From NCBI GenBank assembly GCA_019752835.1, contig JAIELR010000249.1, positions 1 to 6,713 of the forward strand: 6,713 nt of DNA, written 5' to 3'. The notes under the pieces were generated by a model. That model was not told where the DNA came from. It saw only the letters and a program-made list of their open reading frames with translations, and ran no database searches. This DNA comes from Gammaproteobacteria bacterium. Lineage in GTDB: Bacteria; Pseudomonadota; Gammaproteobacteria; UBA1113. Made by a program: the position numbers and the translations under genes. Below, one piece after another: positions 6,285-6,713 of this stretch (positions are counted from its first letter, which is position 1; each line of letters begins with the position of its first letter).

Positions 6285-6313
6285 AGTTTAGCACAACACC
6301 TTTATTTCGCCAA
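6285..6313 (-). promoter_or_regulatory. Sigma70-type promoter of the AbiE-like operon
   Basis: In the minus sense TTGGCG (6308-6313) and TAAACT (6285-6290) are separated by exactly 17 bases. The predicted start of transcription is about 25 bases before the antitoxin ATG. An alternative overlapping pair, TTGTGC-17-TATTTT, lies slightly downstream. Confidence 0.5.
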
Positions 6314-6411
6314 CATGGGATCTATATATACATTACCTGCAGGAAAATCCTTTCCCAGTCCTGTGCTGGTGACGAACCAGAGGTATTTTTTTGATTAGCT
6401 CAAACATCCAG

Positions 6412-6681
6412 TTATTCCTCTTCCCCAAACCGATTATTGATCAACTCAATCAGCGCTTGCATGGCGGGAACTTCATCCTCGCCCGTTACCTGTAACTCAA
6501 GCTTAGTGCCTTTACTGGCCGCCAACATCATAACGCCCATAATGCTTTTAGCATTCACAATTTTAGTGCCGTGCTTAATATCGATATGACTGCCAAAACG
6601 GCTGGCGATATTCACTAATTTAGCAGAGGCCCGCGCATGTAAGCCCAGTTTATTAATAATTTCAATAGTTTCAATTTGCAT
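6412..6681 (-). CDS. ptsH: HPr/NPr-family phosphocarrier protein
   Basis: An 89-residue cytoplasmic phosphocarrier that takes phosphate from enzyme I and passes it to IIA-type proteins. The active-site loop NKLGLHARASA places the phosphorylated His at residue 15. KSIMGVMMLAASKGT has Ser46 at the regulatory site. The C-terminus LINNRFGEEE and the overall sequence resemble the nitrogen-branch NPr/PtsO of Pseudomonas more than E. coli HPr, so ptsO (npr) may be the better name. The length is normal and the ATG at 6679-6681 is unambiguous. Upstream, a frame ending IDCQTSE with TAG at 6690-6692 could be the tail of a preceding gene, which in many relatives is rapZ; too little is visible to confirm that. 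No convincing terminator follows on the minus strand. Confidence 0.93.
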   Translation of the reverse strand: MQIETIEIINKLGLHARASAKLVNIASRFGSHIDIKHGTKIVNAKSIMGVMMLAASKGTKLELQVTGEDEVPAMQALIELINNRFGEEE

Positions 6682-6713
6682 AACATACTCTATTCAGAAG
6701 TTTGACAATCAAT

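Noticed and set aside
6366..6392. Terminator-like hairpin CTGGT-GACGA-ACCAG followed by seven T, plus strand
   Set aside because: It has terminator polarity only on the plus strand, where no gene ends nearby; the stem is 5 bp and the T-run is 5 bases away. It would not terminate the minus-strand phosphocarrier transcript.

Overview
The window reads as a chromosomal accessory stretch from an AT-rich gammaproteobacterium. The HPr/NPr-type phosphocarrier with a GLHARAS active-site loop, the entericidin-type lipoprotein and the codon use all fit that group. A Legionellales-like host is my guess, but nothing here proves it. All genes but one lie on the minus strand, so the natural reading direction is right to left.

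Right edge (6412-6681): an intact phosphocarrier gene (ptsH/ptsO type), the only clearly housekeeping gene. Downstream of it, with its own good sigma70-type promoter (6285-6313), is an AbiE-like type IV toxin-antitoxin operon. It consists of a winged-helix AbiEi/DUF6088-type antitoxin (5826-6254) and an AbiEii-type nucleotidyltransferase toxin. The toxin is split into two overlapping frames (5612-5836 and 4866-5615) exactly at its catalytic SE..DxD motif. A small SnoaL/NTF2-fold protein (4402-4803) follows on the same strand and may be co-transcribed.

Middle (2990-4336): the only plus-strand gene encodes a two-domain fusion, an N-terminal GNAT acetyltransferase joined to a C-terminal GrpB/UPF0157 domain. 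It is divergent from a 45-residue entericidin-like lipoprotein (3020-3157), which has a strong ribosome binding site and a weak terminator-like hairpin.

Left (1-2980): an intact 776-residue type I (Cys-type) arylsulfatase of the mycobacterial AtsA/AtsD type is translationally coupled (TGATG) to an anaerobic sulfatase-maturating radical SAM enzyme. The maturase stops after 93 codons, roughly a quarter of the normal length. Upstream of the sulfatase, a 72-bp decayed copy of the 3' region of the AbiEii toxin gene abuts a 224-bp repeat element. That element has 17-bp perfect terminal inverted repeats and a second, concentric pair of 12-bp inverted repeats.

Overall this looks like a decaying accessory region: a frameshifted toxin, a remnant of a second toxin gene, a truncated maturase and a palindromic repeat element lie among intact single cargo genes. 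The most unusual items are the concentric repeat element, the toxin frame break at its active site, and the toxin relic separated from its full-length relative by about 2.2 kb.
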